A stretch of DNA of 34,528 nucleotides. Origin: Nocardiopsis sp. MG754419. Lineage in GTDB: Bacteria > Actinomycetota > Actinomycetes > Streptosporangiales > Streptosporangiaceae. Shown one piece after another: positions 17,075 through 24,998 of the stretch; the stretch's first letter is position 1, and each line of letters starts with the position of its first letter. Both the position numbers and the translations under genes were made by a program. Below the pieces are notes generated by a model. It was not told the origin of the DNA and searched no databases. It saw only the letters and a program-made list of their open reading frames with translations. Location: NCBI RefSeq assembly GCF_018207095.1, contig NZ_QOCZ01000042.1, positions 1 through 34,528 on the forward strand, in the 5' to 3' direction.

Positions 17075-17733
17075 ACGAGCGAGTGAGCGACGCCGCCCCG
17101 GCGCAGGGTCGGGCCGGACGGACGCGACGCGACCCGCACCGGGCGGCGCGCCGGACGGCGCGCGGCAACCGCCAGGGCCTGGCGCTGGTCGGGACGCTGT
17201 TGATGGTCGCGGGAGCGGTGCCGGCCCTGCTGACGGTCCTCCCCCTCGGCCCCGGGGTGGAGGAGAGGGCCGGCGCCCTCGTGACCGTGGCCACCGGACT
17301 CGGGTCCGAGCCCTGGGCGCCGTACGTGGGCGCCGGGATCGCCGTGGTGATCGCCCTGGTCGCGTTGCGCTGGCTTCTGGTCCAGGGCCGCTCCGTCCGC
17401 GTCACCGCGGTCCGCCTGACCGACGTCGGCCCGTCCGCCGACGGCCGGGGGCACACCGACGTCCTCGCCCGCGCCGCATGCTCCGCGCTGGCGCGGGAGA
17501 TCTCCGGATACCGCGGGGTGCACCGGGGCCGGGCCCGACTCACCGGGTCCGCCCGGGAACCCCGGCTGGCCCTGGACCTGGTCCTGTCGCGGGACGCCGA
17601 TCCCTCACAGGTGTGGCGGCGATGCTCGGACCAGGCGATCACCCGGCTCCGCGTCTCCCTGGGGTTGGCACGGCTGCCGACCGTCCTGCGCATCTCGGTC
17701 TCCGACCGACCCGCCGCGCGGGAACCGGCCTGA
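17071..17733 (+). CDS. amaP: Asp23 membrane-anchor protein (AmaP-like)
   Basis: A 220-residue protein. A positively charged N-terminus (1-35) is followed by membrane helices at 36-58 and 82-104 and a soluble C-terminal domain (about 110-215), with SVRVTAVRL, then ARAACSALAREISGYRGV and TVLRISVSD. This is the layout of the alkaline shock response membrane anchor AmaP: a two-helix hairpin with cytosolic ends. AmaP tethers Asp23 to the membrane. Position as the last gene in the Asp23 operon and a 4-base ATGA overlap with the previous gene support the call. The gene ends at a strong hairpin region shared with the converging DUF418 gene. Confidence 0.75.
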   Translation: MNERVSDAAPAQGRAGRTRRDPHRAARRTARGNRQGLALVGTLLMVAGAVPALLTVLPLGPGVEERAGALVTVATGLGSEPWAPYVGAGIAVVIALVALRWLLVQGRSVRVTAVRLTDVGPSADGRGHTDVLARAACSALAREISGYRGVHRGRARLTGSAREPRLALDLVLSRDADPSQVWRRCSDQAITRLRVSLGLARLPTVLRISVSDRPAAREPA

Positions 17734-17777
17734 GGACCCACCCGGCCGCGCGACCGAACGCGCCGACCGGGTGGAGC

Positions 17778-17838
17778 GGCGGGGGTGGTGTGGGCCCCGG
17801 GTCACTGGGGAGGGCCCGGTTCGGCCCCCACCCCCGCC
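17778..17838. terminator. Strong bidirectional terminator
   Basis: An 11-base perfect inverted repeat (17778-17788 with 17828-17838) encloses further GGGCC/GGCCC pairing. It lies between the converging stops at 17733 and 17839 and abuts the DUF418 stop codon. It would end the asp23-amaP operon and the DUF418 gene. Confidence 0.6.
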
Positions 17839-19071
17839 CTACTTCTGTTCCGGCCGAGTGGCCGCCGACCGCTCGGCCGCGCGCCGTCGGGCGGTGCGGC
17901 CTCCGTACACGCCACGACGCATCAGCTCGTCCAGCGGTCCGGGTCGGTCGCGCGACTCCAGCAGCGCGGCCAGGACCAGGCTCACCGACCAGGCCAGCGT
18001 GGCGACCAACAGCGCGCCCGCACCGCTCACCGTGTCGCCGACCCCCACCAGGTCCGTGTGCAGGACCACGGTGACCAGCGCCGAGTTCAGGATGTAGAAG
18101 GTGAGCGAGCGCTTGCCCATGGCCGCGACCGCCCGGGTGAGCGGACCGGGGCGGCGGTCCAACCGGATGCTCCACAAGGCGAACAGCGCTGCGTACCCCG
18201 CGCCTCCGAGGACGCCGGTGAGCACCTGCAGACCCATGTAGAGCCCCTCGGTGATCATGTCCGGGGACATCACCCCGACGGCGCTCAGTGCGGAGGGGAC
18301 GGCGCTGAGCACGGACACGCCGATGCCGATCACCGCCACCTTGGTGAGGAAGCCCCGGTGGACGGCCGGGTCGTCCAGGAGGGCGGCGCGGCCCGCACGG
18401 TAACCGAGGACCACCAGGAGCAGCAGCGGGTACCCGAAGGCGATGAACAGCGGTCCCATGGGCAGACCCACGAGCCGGCCGATCCAGTCCTCGACGGTCA
18501 GGTACCCGGGCAGGGCGAACGCCTCGGCACCCTGCGTCGCATTGCCCACGGCCATACCGATCATCGTCACCGGCACCGTGAGCACGTAGAACACCGTGAA
18601 CACCACCGCGGCCCGCACGATCGCCCGGTTCGAACGCAACAGCAGCCACCCGGTGACCAACGCCGCGAAGCCGTAGGACATGAGGATCTCGCCGGGGAAG
18701 AAGAGGAAGGCGTGCACGGCGCCGAACAACAGCAGGAGCAGACCCCGACGCCGCAGCAGCCTGCGGACCTCCTCATCGGAGGTGCCCCGTGCCTTCTGCC
18801 GGGACACCATCCAGGCCATGCCGTAACCGAAGAGGATGGCGAACATGGGGAAGGCCCGGTTGTCCAGGAACAACGTGGTGAAGAGGGCGGCGAGCCGATC
18901 CTGTGGCGGGTCGTCGGAGACGTCCACACCGAAGCCGACCCCGGCGTACACACCGGCGTAGGCCATGGCGATGAGCAGCAGCATGGCGCCGCGTGCCAGG
19001 TCGGGGGCGAGCTTGCGCGGTGCCCTGGGCGGTGTCACGGAACCGGTGGAACCGTCCGTACGTGCCGACAT
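17839..19071 (-). CDS. DUF418 family membrane protein
   Basis: A 410-residue protein with eight or more hydrophobic helices. FLDNRAFPMFAILFGYGMAW and GEILMSYGFAALVTGWLLL are typical DUF418 features, and the C-terminus GPLDELMRRGVYGG matches the family's GPLEWLWR-like ending. The family resembles acyltransferase-3 membrane enzymes, but its function is not established. The frame is open to 19203; I chose the ATG at 19071 because the extra residues are Pro/Arg-rich and unlike a family start, and GAGAGGACAGG lies upstream. It runs divergently from dhaK across a large palindrome (19157-19201). Confidence 0.8.
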   Translation of the reverse strand: MSARTDGSTGSVTPPRAPRKLAPDLARGAMLLLIAMAYAGVYAGVGFGVDVSDDPPQDRLAALFTTLFLDNRAFPMFAILFGYGMAWMVSRQKARGTSDEEVRRLLRRRGLLLLLFGAVHAFLFFPGEILMSYGFAALVTGWLLLRSNRAIVRAAVVFTVFYVLTVPVTMIGMAVGNATQGAEAFALPGYLTVEDWIGRLVGLPMGPLFIAFGYPLLLLVVLGYRAGRAALLDDPAVHRGFLTKVAVIGIGVSVLSAVPSALSAVGVMSPDMITEGLYMGLQVLTGVLGGAGYAALFALWSIRLDRRPGPLTRAVAAMGKRSLTFYILNSALVTVVLHTDLVGVGDTVSGAGALLVATLAWSVSLVLAALLESRDRPGPLDELMRRGVYGGRTARRRAAERSAATRPEQK

Positions 19072-19381
19072 GTCGACCTGTCCTCTCTCGACCGGGTTCT
19101 CGCCGGGCGTGCGCCGGCCGACCCCAGTCTCCGCCGTGGCGCGGGGAGGCCGCATCGGCCGACCGGCCGGATCGGGGCCGCGGTCGATCGGCCGGTCGGC
19201 CATGACCGGCTCCGATCGGCTCCGGTCGGGTCGGTGCGTCGGCCGTTGCGCAAGAGAAAGAAGGGAGAGGAGTCAAGGCGTGGGGCTTGAGTCGAAAGCG
19301 GGTACGTCCTGGGGACGGGACATGGTGCCCTGAACACCGCGCGGTGGCCCGCTCAGAATCCTCGACGATCCGGGAGGCGTC
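19072..19381. other. Divergent region between the DUF418 gene and dhaK
   Basis: The 310 bases between the two start codons presumably hold promoters for both. The only clear element is the long palindrome at 19157-19201, nearer the DUF418 gene. The part nearest dhaK (19250-19310) has a purine-rich AGAAAGAAGGGAGAGGAG stretch. No gene is supported. Confidence 0.4.
19157..19201. repeat. Long GC-rich palindrome upstream of dhaK
   Basis: A perfect 13-base inverted repeat (19157-19169 with 19189-19201) is extended inside by four more pairs after one bulged base at 19170. The arms are built from GGCCGACC/GGTCGGCC units. Position between divergent starts fits an operator, though it could also be an RNA hairpin in a DUF418 leader transcript. 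Confidence 0.6.
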
Positions 19382-20377
19382 ATGAGCCGGTTCTTCATGA
19401 ACGAGCGCGAGACACTCGTCGAGCAGGCACTGGAAGGGCTCGTCGAAGCCCATGGTGGCCTGGTCGACGTCCACACCGATCCCCTCTTCGTCACTCGGCA
19501 GACACCCGCCCGGGGCAAGGTCGCCCTGTTATCGGGTGGCGGCTCCGGGCACGAACCCCTGCACACGGGGTTCGTGGGCACGGGCATGCTCGACGCCGCC
19601 GTTCCCGGTGACGTCTTCGCGAGCCCCACCGCCCTGCAGGTGCGCGCGGCCATCCAGGCCGTCGACACCGGTGAGGGCGCCTTGATGGTGGTCAAGAACT
19701 ACACGGGTGACGTCCTCAACTTCTCCATCGCCGCCGAACTGCTCTCCGACACGCACCGTGTGGAGCAGGTGCTGGTCGATGACGACCTGGCCACGCAGAA
19801 GGAGGACGAGGGAGGGCCGGGGCGGCGCGGTACCGCCGCGGTGGTCGCGGTGGAGAAGATCTGTGGAGCCGCGGCCGAGGCGGGCGCGCCCCTCGACGAG
19901 GTGCGCGATCTGGGCCGGGACGTCGTGGCCCGATCGGCGACGCTCGGGGTCTCGTTCGAGGCGTGCACCAACCCGATGACCGGTCTGCGCTCCTTCGACC
20001 TGGAGCCCGGTGAGATGGAGTTCGGCGTGGGGATCCACGGCGAACGCGGCATCGAGACCCGGTCGACGACCGATGCCGCCGCACTCGTGGACAGCCTGGT
20101 GGCGCCGTTGATGGACACGCTGGGGCTGCGGCGCGGCGACACCGTGCTGACGATCGTCAACGGTCTCGGCGCCACCCACGGGCTCGAACTCGGGGTGGCG
20201 GCCCGCGAGACGCGGCGGGTGCTGGACGGAGCGGGGATCGGCGTCGTCCGCTCCCTGGTGGGCCCCTACGTGACCTCGTTGGACATGAAGGGGCTGTCGA
20301 TCACGCTCATCGCGATGACCGACGACCTGGTGAAGTTCTGGGACGCGCCGGTGCGGACCCCGGCGCTGGCATGGTGA
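19382..20377 (+). CDS. dhaK: Dihydroxyacetone kinase subunit DhaK
   Basis: A 331-residue dihydroxyacetone-binding subunit of normal length. SGGGSGHEP (51-59, His57), NYTGD (106-110, Asp110) and GIHGERG (217-223, His219) match the substrate pocket of E. coli DhaK, where the histidine in GIHGE binds dihydroxyacetone covalently. With DhaL it converts dihydroxyacetone to its phosphate in the cytosol, feeding glycolysis. GGGAGG lies 5-6 bases before the ATG. The stop overlaps the start of dhaL (ATGGTGA), so the subunits are co-translated. The phosphoryl donor partner DhaM is not found in the window. Confidence 0.92.
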   Translation: MSRFFMNERETLVEQALEGLVEAHGGLVDVHTDPLFVTRQTPARGKVALLSGGGSGHEPLHTGFVGTGMLDAAVPGDVFASPTALQVRAAIQAVDTGEGALMVVKNYTGDVLNFSIAAELLSDTHRVEQVLVDDDLATQKEDEGGPGRRGTAAVVAVEKICGAAAEAGAPLDEVRDLGRDVVARSATLGVSFEACTNPMTGLRSFDLEPGEMEFGVGIHGERGIETRSTTDAAALVDSLVAPLMDTLGLRRGDTVLTIVNGLGATHGLELGVAARETRRVLDGAGIGVVRSLVGPYVTSLDMKGLSITLIAMTDDLVKFWDAPVRTPALAW

Positions 20378-21021
20378 GGGACGTGGTGGACATGACGATC
20401 GACGGGAACGGCGCCGCTCTGAGCGGAGCGGCGGCCAAGGGATGGCTCCTGACGTTCGCCGACCGGGTGGTCGCGGGCGCCGACGAACTCACCGAACTGG
20501 ACCGCGAGGCCGGCGACGGCGACTTCGGATGGAACATCTCCTCCGCGCTCAAGCGGGGCCGCGAGGGGTTGGTGGGCATTGAGGGGGAGCACCCGGCCGA
20601 GGTGTTCCAGACCGTGTCCGACGCCTTCCTCGCCTCCGGCGGGACCAGCGGACCTCTGTTCGGGTTGTGGTTCGGCCGTCTCGGTGCGGGGCCCTCCGCC
20701 TCGTGGGGCGTCTCGGACCTGGGGGCGGCCTTCGGCACCGCCACTGGCGCCGTGCAGCGGCTCGGCAAGGCCGAGGTAGGGCACAAGACCATGGTGGACG
20801 CGATGGCCCCGGCCAGCGAGGCGCTCACCGGCAGTTCCGCGGACACCTGGTCGGAGGCGGTGTCGGAGGCGGCCCGCGCGGCGCGCGCCGGAGCGGACTC
20901 CACCGGTGGCATGATCGCCCGCCGAGGACGCGCCAGCTACCTGGGGGAGCGGGCCCAGGACGTGCTCGACCCGGGTGCGGTGGCCGTGGCGTGGTTCTTC
21001 GCGTCCGCCGAGGGGGTCTGA
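20371..21021 (+). CDS. dhaL: Dihydroxyacetone kinase subunit DhaL
   Basis: A 216-residue ADP-binding subunit. LDREAGDGDFG (43-53) holds the three aspartates Asp44, Asp49 and Asp51 that bind Mg-ADP in DhaL, and ASGGTSGPLFG is the conserved phosphate loop. In PTS-type systems DhaL carries a permanently bound ADP rephosphorylated by DhaM. The start at 20371 overlaps dhaK; an ATG at 20392 with nearby G-rich bases is an alternative, giving 209 residues. The usual third gene dhaM does not follow: the next frame is a decayed dehydrogenase. Confidence 0.9.
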   Translation: MVRDVVDMTIDGNGAALSGAAAKGWLLTFADRVVAGADELTELDREAGDGDFGWNISSALKRGREGLVGIEGEHPAEVFQTVSDAFLASGGTSGPLFGLWFGRLGAGPSASWGVSDLGAAFGTATGAVQRLGKAEVGHKTMVDAMAPASEALTGSSADTWSEAVSEAARAARAGADSTGGMIARRGRASYLGERAQDVLDPGAVAVAWFFASAEGV

Positions 21022-21082
21022 ACCGACCTCCGGCCCAGAGTCGGCAACCTCCCCATCGGTGCACCGTGACCGAGGGGTGAAC

Positions 21083-21586
21083 GTGAACGAGGCCGGGACC
21101 ATCGCGGGTGACCACAAGGTCGTCGTCATCACCGGAGCCGGGCCGGGATCGGTCGGATCACCGCCCGCCGGCCGCTCGACGCCGGTCACCCCGTGGTCCT
21201 GGCCGGCCGCCGTGCTCATGCGTGACCAGGAGCCCCACGGCGGCCGGATCATCGACAACGGGTCGGTCCCGGCGCACGTGCCGGGACCGTCGAGCGTGGC
21301 CTGCACGGTGAGCGAGCACGCCGTCAGCGGACTCACCGCCTCCCTCGACCTGCGCGGGCACGGCATCGCCGGCACCCGGATCGACATCGGCAACGCCGCC
21401 ACCGCCATGACCTCCGGGTTCGGCGCCAACGCGCGGCAGGCCGACGGTGCGGTGCGCCCCGCACCCACCATCGACGCCGCGCACGTCGCCGAGCTGATCG
21501 CCCACATCGTGGCGTTGCCGCTGGAGGTCGGCGTCCCCACCCTGATGGTGATGGCGCGGGAGACGCCTTTCGCCGGCCGCGGCTGA
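21083..21586 (+). pseudogene. Decayed short-chain dehydrogenase (SDR)
   Basis: The frame begins with GAGGGG and a GTG, then VVVITGAG, the start of the SDR nucleotide site TGxxxGxG. Around 21143-21144 one base appears lost: the continuation GIGRITARR...DAGHPVVLAGRR reads in another frame up to a TGA at 21223-21225. Downstream, the first frame resumes with GGRIIDNGS and later IDIGNA, the SDR C-terminal half. Roughly 70-90 residues between these parts are absent. The catalytic Tyr-x3-Lys position reads Cys-x3-Glu (CTVSE; codons at 21302-21304 and 21314-21316). With frameshift, deletion and both catalytic residues lost, this is a pseudogene. It was probably an SDR oxidoreductase expressed after dhaKL. 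Confidence 0.85.
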
Positions 21587-21587
21587 T

Positions 21588-21603
21588 CCGAGGCCTCCCT
21601 CGG
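21588..21603 (+). terminator. Short stem-loop after the SDR remnant
   Basis: A perfect 6-base inverted repeat (21588-21593 with 21598-21603) with a 4-base loop, directly after the pseudogene stop and before the ABC operon. Confidence 0.4.
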
Positions 21604-21712
21604 TGGGGAACCGCTGTGCTACCGTCGCTTCCTCGCGGCGACCCGGACCTGGCCCCCTGGCCCAGGGACGTGCCGAATGCACGTTCTCTACCCGCCAAGG
21701 GGAGCCGCACCT

Positions 21713-22519
21713 GTGCGTGTTCACTTCGCGGTGTACGCCCGAGGGCTGCGCCGCCATTCGACCTATCGCGCGGCCCTGGTCGCCGGGCTCGTCACCAACT
21801 CGGTCTTCGGTGCCATCAACGCGATGGTGCTGCTCGCCGTGTTCTCCGCGCGGCCCGAGATCAACGGGTACGACGCCACGGACGCCGTCACCCAGGTGTT
21901 CGTCGGGCAGATGCTCATCACGGTCACCATGGTCATCAGCGCCGCCCCCTCACTCGATCTCGCCGACCGCGTGCGCACCGGAGAGGTCGCCATCGACCTG
22001 CTCCGTCCGGTGTCCCTCCAGAACTGGTGTCTGGCCGAGGACCTGGGGCGGGCCACCTTCGGCTTCCTGTTCCGGGGCGTGCCGACGTTCCTGGTCGGTG
22101 TGGTGCTGTTCGGCGCGGTGGTCCCGAGCGGGTTCGTGGCGGCGTCCCTGTTCCTCACCTCGGTGGTCCTGGCCAGCCTGGTCGGCTTCGCCCTGCGCTA
22201 CCTGTACGCGCTCTGCGGGTTCTGGATGCTGGACAGCCGGGGCGTGTGGGCGGTCTCCGGGCTGCTCGGACCCGTCCTCGCCGGGATGATCCTGCCGTTG
22301 CCCCTGTTCCCGCCCGCGGTCGGGGACGTCCTGCGGCTGCTGCCGTGGGCGTCGATGGTGCAGATCCCCGCCGAGATCCTCCTCGGTAAGGAGTCCCCGA
22401 CCGGCGGCGGGGTCCTGGGCGGACTGGCCCTTCAGGCACTGTGGGCGGCGCTGTTGCTCGGACTGGGCGCCTGGCTCACCTCCGTGGCCACACGCCGGGT
22501 GGTGATCCAGGGTGGCTGA
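21713..22519 (+). CDS. ABC-2 type exporter permease, first subunit
   Basis: A 268-residue integral membrane protein with about six helices, e.g. VFGAINAMVLLAVFSA, GFLFRGVPTFLVGVVLFGAV and LWAALLLGLGAWLTSVATRR. The loop DRVRTGEVAIDLLRPVSLQ between helices is typical of the DUF990/COG4587-type permeases. The GTG at 21713 (VRVHFAVYARGL) has AAGGGGAG about 8 bases upstream and is preferred over an ATG at 21677. It overlaps the second permease by 8 bases, and the third gene is the matching ATPase. The transported substrate is unknown. Confidence 0.85.
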   Translation: MRVHFAVYARGLRRHSTYRAALVAGLVTNSVFGAINAMVLLAVFSARPEINGYDATDAVTQVFVGQMLITVTMVISAAPSLDLADRVRTGEVAIDLLRPVSLQNWCLAEDLGRATFGFLFRGVPTFLVGVVLFGAVVPSGFVAASLFLTSVVLASLVGFALRYLYALCGFWMLDSRGVWAVSGLLGPVLAGMILPLPLFPPAVGDVLRLLPWASMVQIPAEILLGKESPTGGGVLGGLALQALWAALLLGLGAWLTSVATRRVVIQGG

Positions 22520-23387
22520 CACGCGCCTCGTCCCGGCGGTCGGGGAGCGCGACGACGGTCCGCTGCGGCGCGCGGCCACCACGGTCCTGCGCCCGTTCGG
22601 CGACTACCGACGCCTGGCCTGGCTGTGGGTGCGGGCCGCGGCCCAGTATCCGCTCTCGCTCGTCCTCATGTCCCTGGCCGTGACCGTCGGAGTCCTCACG
22701 CAGGTCGGGGCCGTGGTGATCGTCTTCGGTCACGCGGACACCCTGGCCGGGTTCACGGTGTACGAGGGACTGTTGGTGTTCGCCCTGGCGTCGAGCGCCT
22801 TCGGGATCGCGGACATGTGCGCGGGTTCGGTGGAGCGCCTGGGCGGCCACATCCGTTCCGGCACCCTCGACGCCATGCTGATCCGGCCGGTCTCCCCACT
22901 GGTCCAGGTCGCCGCCGACGAGTTCTCCCCCCGGCGGCTCGGCAAGGTCGTCCCCGCCCTGGTGATCCTCGGGGTCGCACTGGCCAACGTCGACCTGGAC
23001 CCGTCACCGGCCACGGTGGCCCTGCTCGTCGTGACGATGGTCTCGGGCACCCTGATCTGCGTCGCGATCTGGGTGATCACCGGCTGCCTCCAGTTCTTCG
23101 TCGCGGGCGCCCGCGAGGCCGCCAACGCGCTCACCTACGGCGGGCAGGCCCTCACCGAGTACCCCCTCGCGATCTACGGCCGGGACATCGTCCGGTCGGT
23201 CACCTACGTGGTGCCGCTGGCCTTCGTCAGCTGGCAGCCGGTCCTGCTCCTCCTCGACCGCCCCGACCCCCTCGGCATGCCGGAGTACCTGCGCCACATG
23301 GGGCCGGTCGTCGCCCTCCTCCTCTGCGTCTGCGCCGTCCTCGTCTGGCGGTTCGGGCTGCGCCACTACCGATCCACCGGGAGTTGA
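22512..23387 (+). CDS. ABC-2 type exporter permease, second subunit
   Basis: A 291-residue membrane protein with about six helices. The loop ERLGGHIRSGTLDAMLIRPVSP parallels the first permease's RTGEVAIDLLRPVS loop, so the two are distant paralogues forming a heterodimeric channel (COG3694-like). The C-terminus FGLRHYRSTGS is typical of this family. The GTG start overlaps the preceding stop, and the ATPase begins 4 bases after its own stop, so the three genes form one transcription and translation unit. Confidence 0.85.
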   Translation: MADTRLVPAVGERDDGPLRRAATTVLRPFGDYRRLAWLWVRAAAQYPLSLVLMSLAVTVGVLTQVGAVVIVFGHADTLAGFTVYEGLLVFALASSAFGIADMCAGSVERLGGHIRSGTLDAMLIRPVSPLVQVAADEFSPRRLGKVVPALVILGVALANVDLDPSPATVALLVVTMVSGTLICVAIWVITGCLQFFVAGAREAANALTYGGQALTEYPLAIYGRDIVRSVTYVVPLAFVSWQPVLLLLDRPDPLGMPEYLRHMGPVVALLLCVCAVLVWRFGLRHYRSTGS

Positions 23388-23390
23388 CCG

Positions 23391-24398
23391 ATGACCTCGC
23401 ACGCGACCACCCACCCGGACCTCCCGGCCGCACCGATCATCGAGGCCGTGGGCCTGGGGCGCGACTTCGTCCTCTCCGAGGGGCCGTTCCCGCGTCGGAC
23501 CCGGCGCACGGTCCGCGCGGTCCGCGACGTCTCCTTCACGATCCGGCCCGGGGAGATCGTCGGCTACCTCGGCCCGAACGGCGCCGGGAAGTCGAGCACG
23601 ATGAAGATGCTCACCGGCATCCTCACACCCACCTCCGGAACCGTGCGTGTGGCGGGGATGGACCCGGCCCGCCGGCGCACGCGTCTGGCCCGGGAGATCG
23701 GGGTCGTGTTCGGTCAGCGCACCACCCTGTGGTGGGACCTGCCGTTGCGCGACAGCCTGGCCCTCACCCGGCACCTGTACCGGGTGCCCGCCCGTGAGCA
23801 CGCCGAGCGCCTGGCCGAGCTCACCGAACTCCTCGAACTCGGGCCCTTCCTGGGCACCCCGGTCCGTCAGCTCAGTCTGGGCCAGCACATGCGGGGCGAC
23901 CTCACCGCGGCCCTGTTGCACGCGCCGCGCCTGTTGGTCCTGGACGAACCCACCATCGGCCTGGACGTGGTGAGCAAGTCGACCATCCGCGCGTTCCTCC
24001 TGCGGATCAACGCCGAACGCGGCACCACCATCCTCATCACCACCCACGACCTGGGGGACGTCGAGCGCCTGTGCGACCGGGTGATGGTGATCGACCACGG
24101 CCGGTTGGCCTTCGAGGGCGACCTCCCCGAACTGCGGGCCACCGTCCCGGTTCCGCGTGTGCTGGTGGTGGACCTGGCCGTTCCGGCACCGGCGATCGAG
24201 GTGCCCGGGGCCCGCACCGTCGGGGTGGAGGGGCCCCGCCAGTGGCTGGAGCTGGCGGACAACCCGGCCCGGGTGATCGCCGCGGTCGCCGCGGAGCACG
24301 AGGTGGCCGACCTGACGCTGCGCGAGCCCGACATCGAGACGGTGGTGTCGTCCCTCTATCGTGGCGGCGTTCCGGTGGAGGCGGAAGAACACGGCTGA
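23391..24398 (+). CDS. ABC transporter ATP-binding protein (COG4586-type)
   Basis: A 335-residue ATPase. Walker A is GPNGAGKS (61-68), the signature is LSLGQ (161-165), Walker B is LLVLDE (181-186) and the switch histidine is His219 (ITTHD). VVFGQRTTLWWDLPLRDS and LSLGQ in place of LSGGQ are the family trademark of COG4586 ATPases, so the variant signature is not damage. The C-terminal 85 residues form an extra domain common to drug and lipid exporters of this type. It powers the two permeases encoded directly upstream; the order permease-permease-ATPase is reversed from the commoner ATPase-first layout. GGGAG precedes the ATG. Confidence 0.92.
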   Translation: MTSHATTHPDLPAAPIIEAVGLGRDFVLSEGPFPRRTRRTVRAVRDVSFTIRPGEIVGYLGPNGAGKSSTMKMLTGILTPTSGTVRVAGMDPARRRTRLAREIGVVFGQRTTLWWDLPLRDSLALTRHLYRVPAREHAERLAELTELLELGPFLGTPVRQLSLGQHMRGDLTAALLHAPRLLVLDEPTIGLDVVSKSTIRAFLLRINAERGTTILITTHDLGDVERLCDRVMVIDHGRLAFEGDLPELRATVPVPRVLVVDLAVPAPAIEVPGARTVGVEGPRQWLELADNPARVIAAVAAEHEVADLTLREPDIETVVSSLYRGGVPVEAEEHG

Positions 24399-24441
24399 CG
24401 TCCGTGCCGCCCGCGCCCGCGGGGGAGCGCGCACCACGCGG

Positions 24442-24460
24442 GGTGGTGGTATCACCACCA
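24442..24460. promoter_or_regulatory. Palindromic site GGTGGTGGTATCACCACCA
   Basis: A near-perfect palindrome around GGTATCACC, with 7-base arms pairing in two registers (442-448 with 453-459, or 444-450 with 454-460 of the 24 kb block). It lies 36 bases before the ATG of the next gene and 43 bases after the ABC operon. The size and symmetry suit a dimeric repressor operator at the promoter of the membrane protein gene. Confidence 0.55.
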
Positions 24461-24496
24461 TGGAATCCGGGAACCCCGCCCGGCAGACTCGCTTCC

Positions 24497-24970
24497 ATGG
24501 ACAGAACCCTGCCGAATCCGGTGCGCTGGGCCACGTTGCTGTGGGCGCTGGCGGTCGCGGCCGGCATCACGGAGACCTCGCTCGCGGTCGCGCCCGGCCT
24601 GGCGGAGGGTGCCGCCGTGCCCTGGCTCGCCCTGGTGGCGCGTGCGCTGCTGTACGGCTTCTCCGCCTTGGTCGTGGTCTGGTTCGCCCGGGGCCACCGC
24701 TGGGCCCGGGTCACACTGGTGACACTCCTGACCGGTGTGGGGCTGGCCGGCGTGCTGCTGTCCTCGGGGCTGGGCGTGCTCTCCGGCCTGGGGGTGTTCG
24801 TCGGCCTGGGCTACGAGGGACACGGTGTCGCCCTCGCCCTCCGGATCGCGCACACCCTCGTGTACGTGACGGCCGTGGTGGTGGCGACCGTGATGGCCTT
24901 CCTCCCCGCCGCGGGCCGGTACTTCGCCCGCACACCCCACCACGGTTCGCCGCGCACGGCCCTGGCCTGA
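24497..24970 (+). CDS. Four-helix membrane protein of unknown function
   Basis: A 157-residue protein with four hydrophobic helices (about 11-31, 42-65, 70-100 and 115-140) and short loops. I do not recognise the family. The N-terminus RTLPNPVRWATLLWALAVAA is typical of small actinomycete membrane proteins. No ribosome site precedes the ATG, which could mean a leaderless transcript starting close to the palindrome at 24442-24460. A terminator follows 10 bases after the stop, so the gene is probably transcribed alone. Confidence 0.65.
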   Translation: MDRTLPNPVRWATLLWALAVAAGITETSLAVAPGLAEGAAVPWLALVARALLYGFSALVVVWFARGHRWARVTLVTLLTGVGLAGVLLSSGLGVLSGLGVFVGLGYEGHGVALALRIAHTLVYVTAVVVATVMAFLPAAGRYFARTPHHGSPRTALA

Positions 24971-24980
24971 GTCCTTCCTG

Positions 24981-24998
24981 GCCTCCCACCGGGGAGGC
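24981..24998 (+). terminator. Terminator after the four-helix protein gene
   Basis: A perfect 7-base inverted repeat (24981-24987 with 24992-24998) with a 4-base loop, 10 bases past the stop codon at 24970. Confidence 0.6.

Noticed and set aside
23871-23885. Damaged ABC signature (LSLGQ instead of LSGGQ)
   Set aside because: This variant is typical of the COG4586 family, as is the adjacent GQRTTLWWDLP segment.
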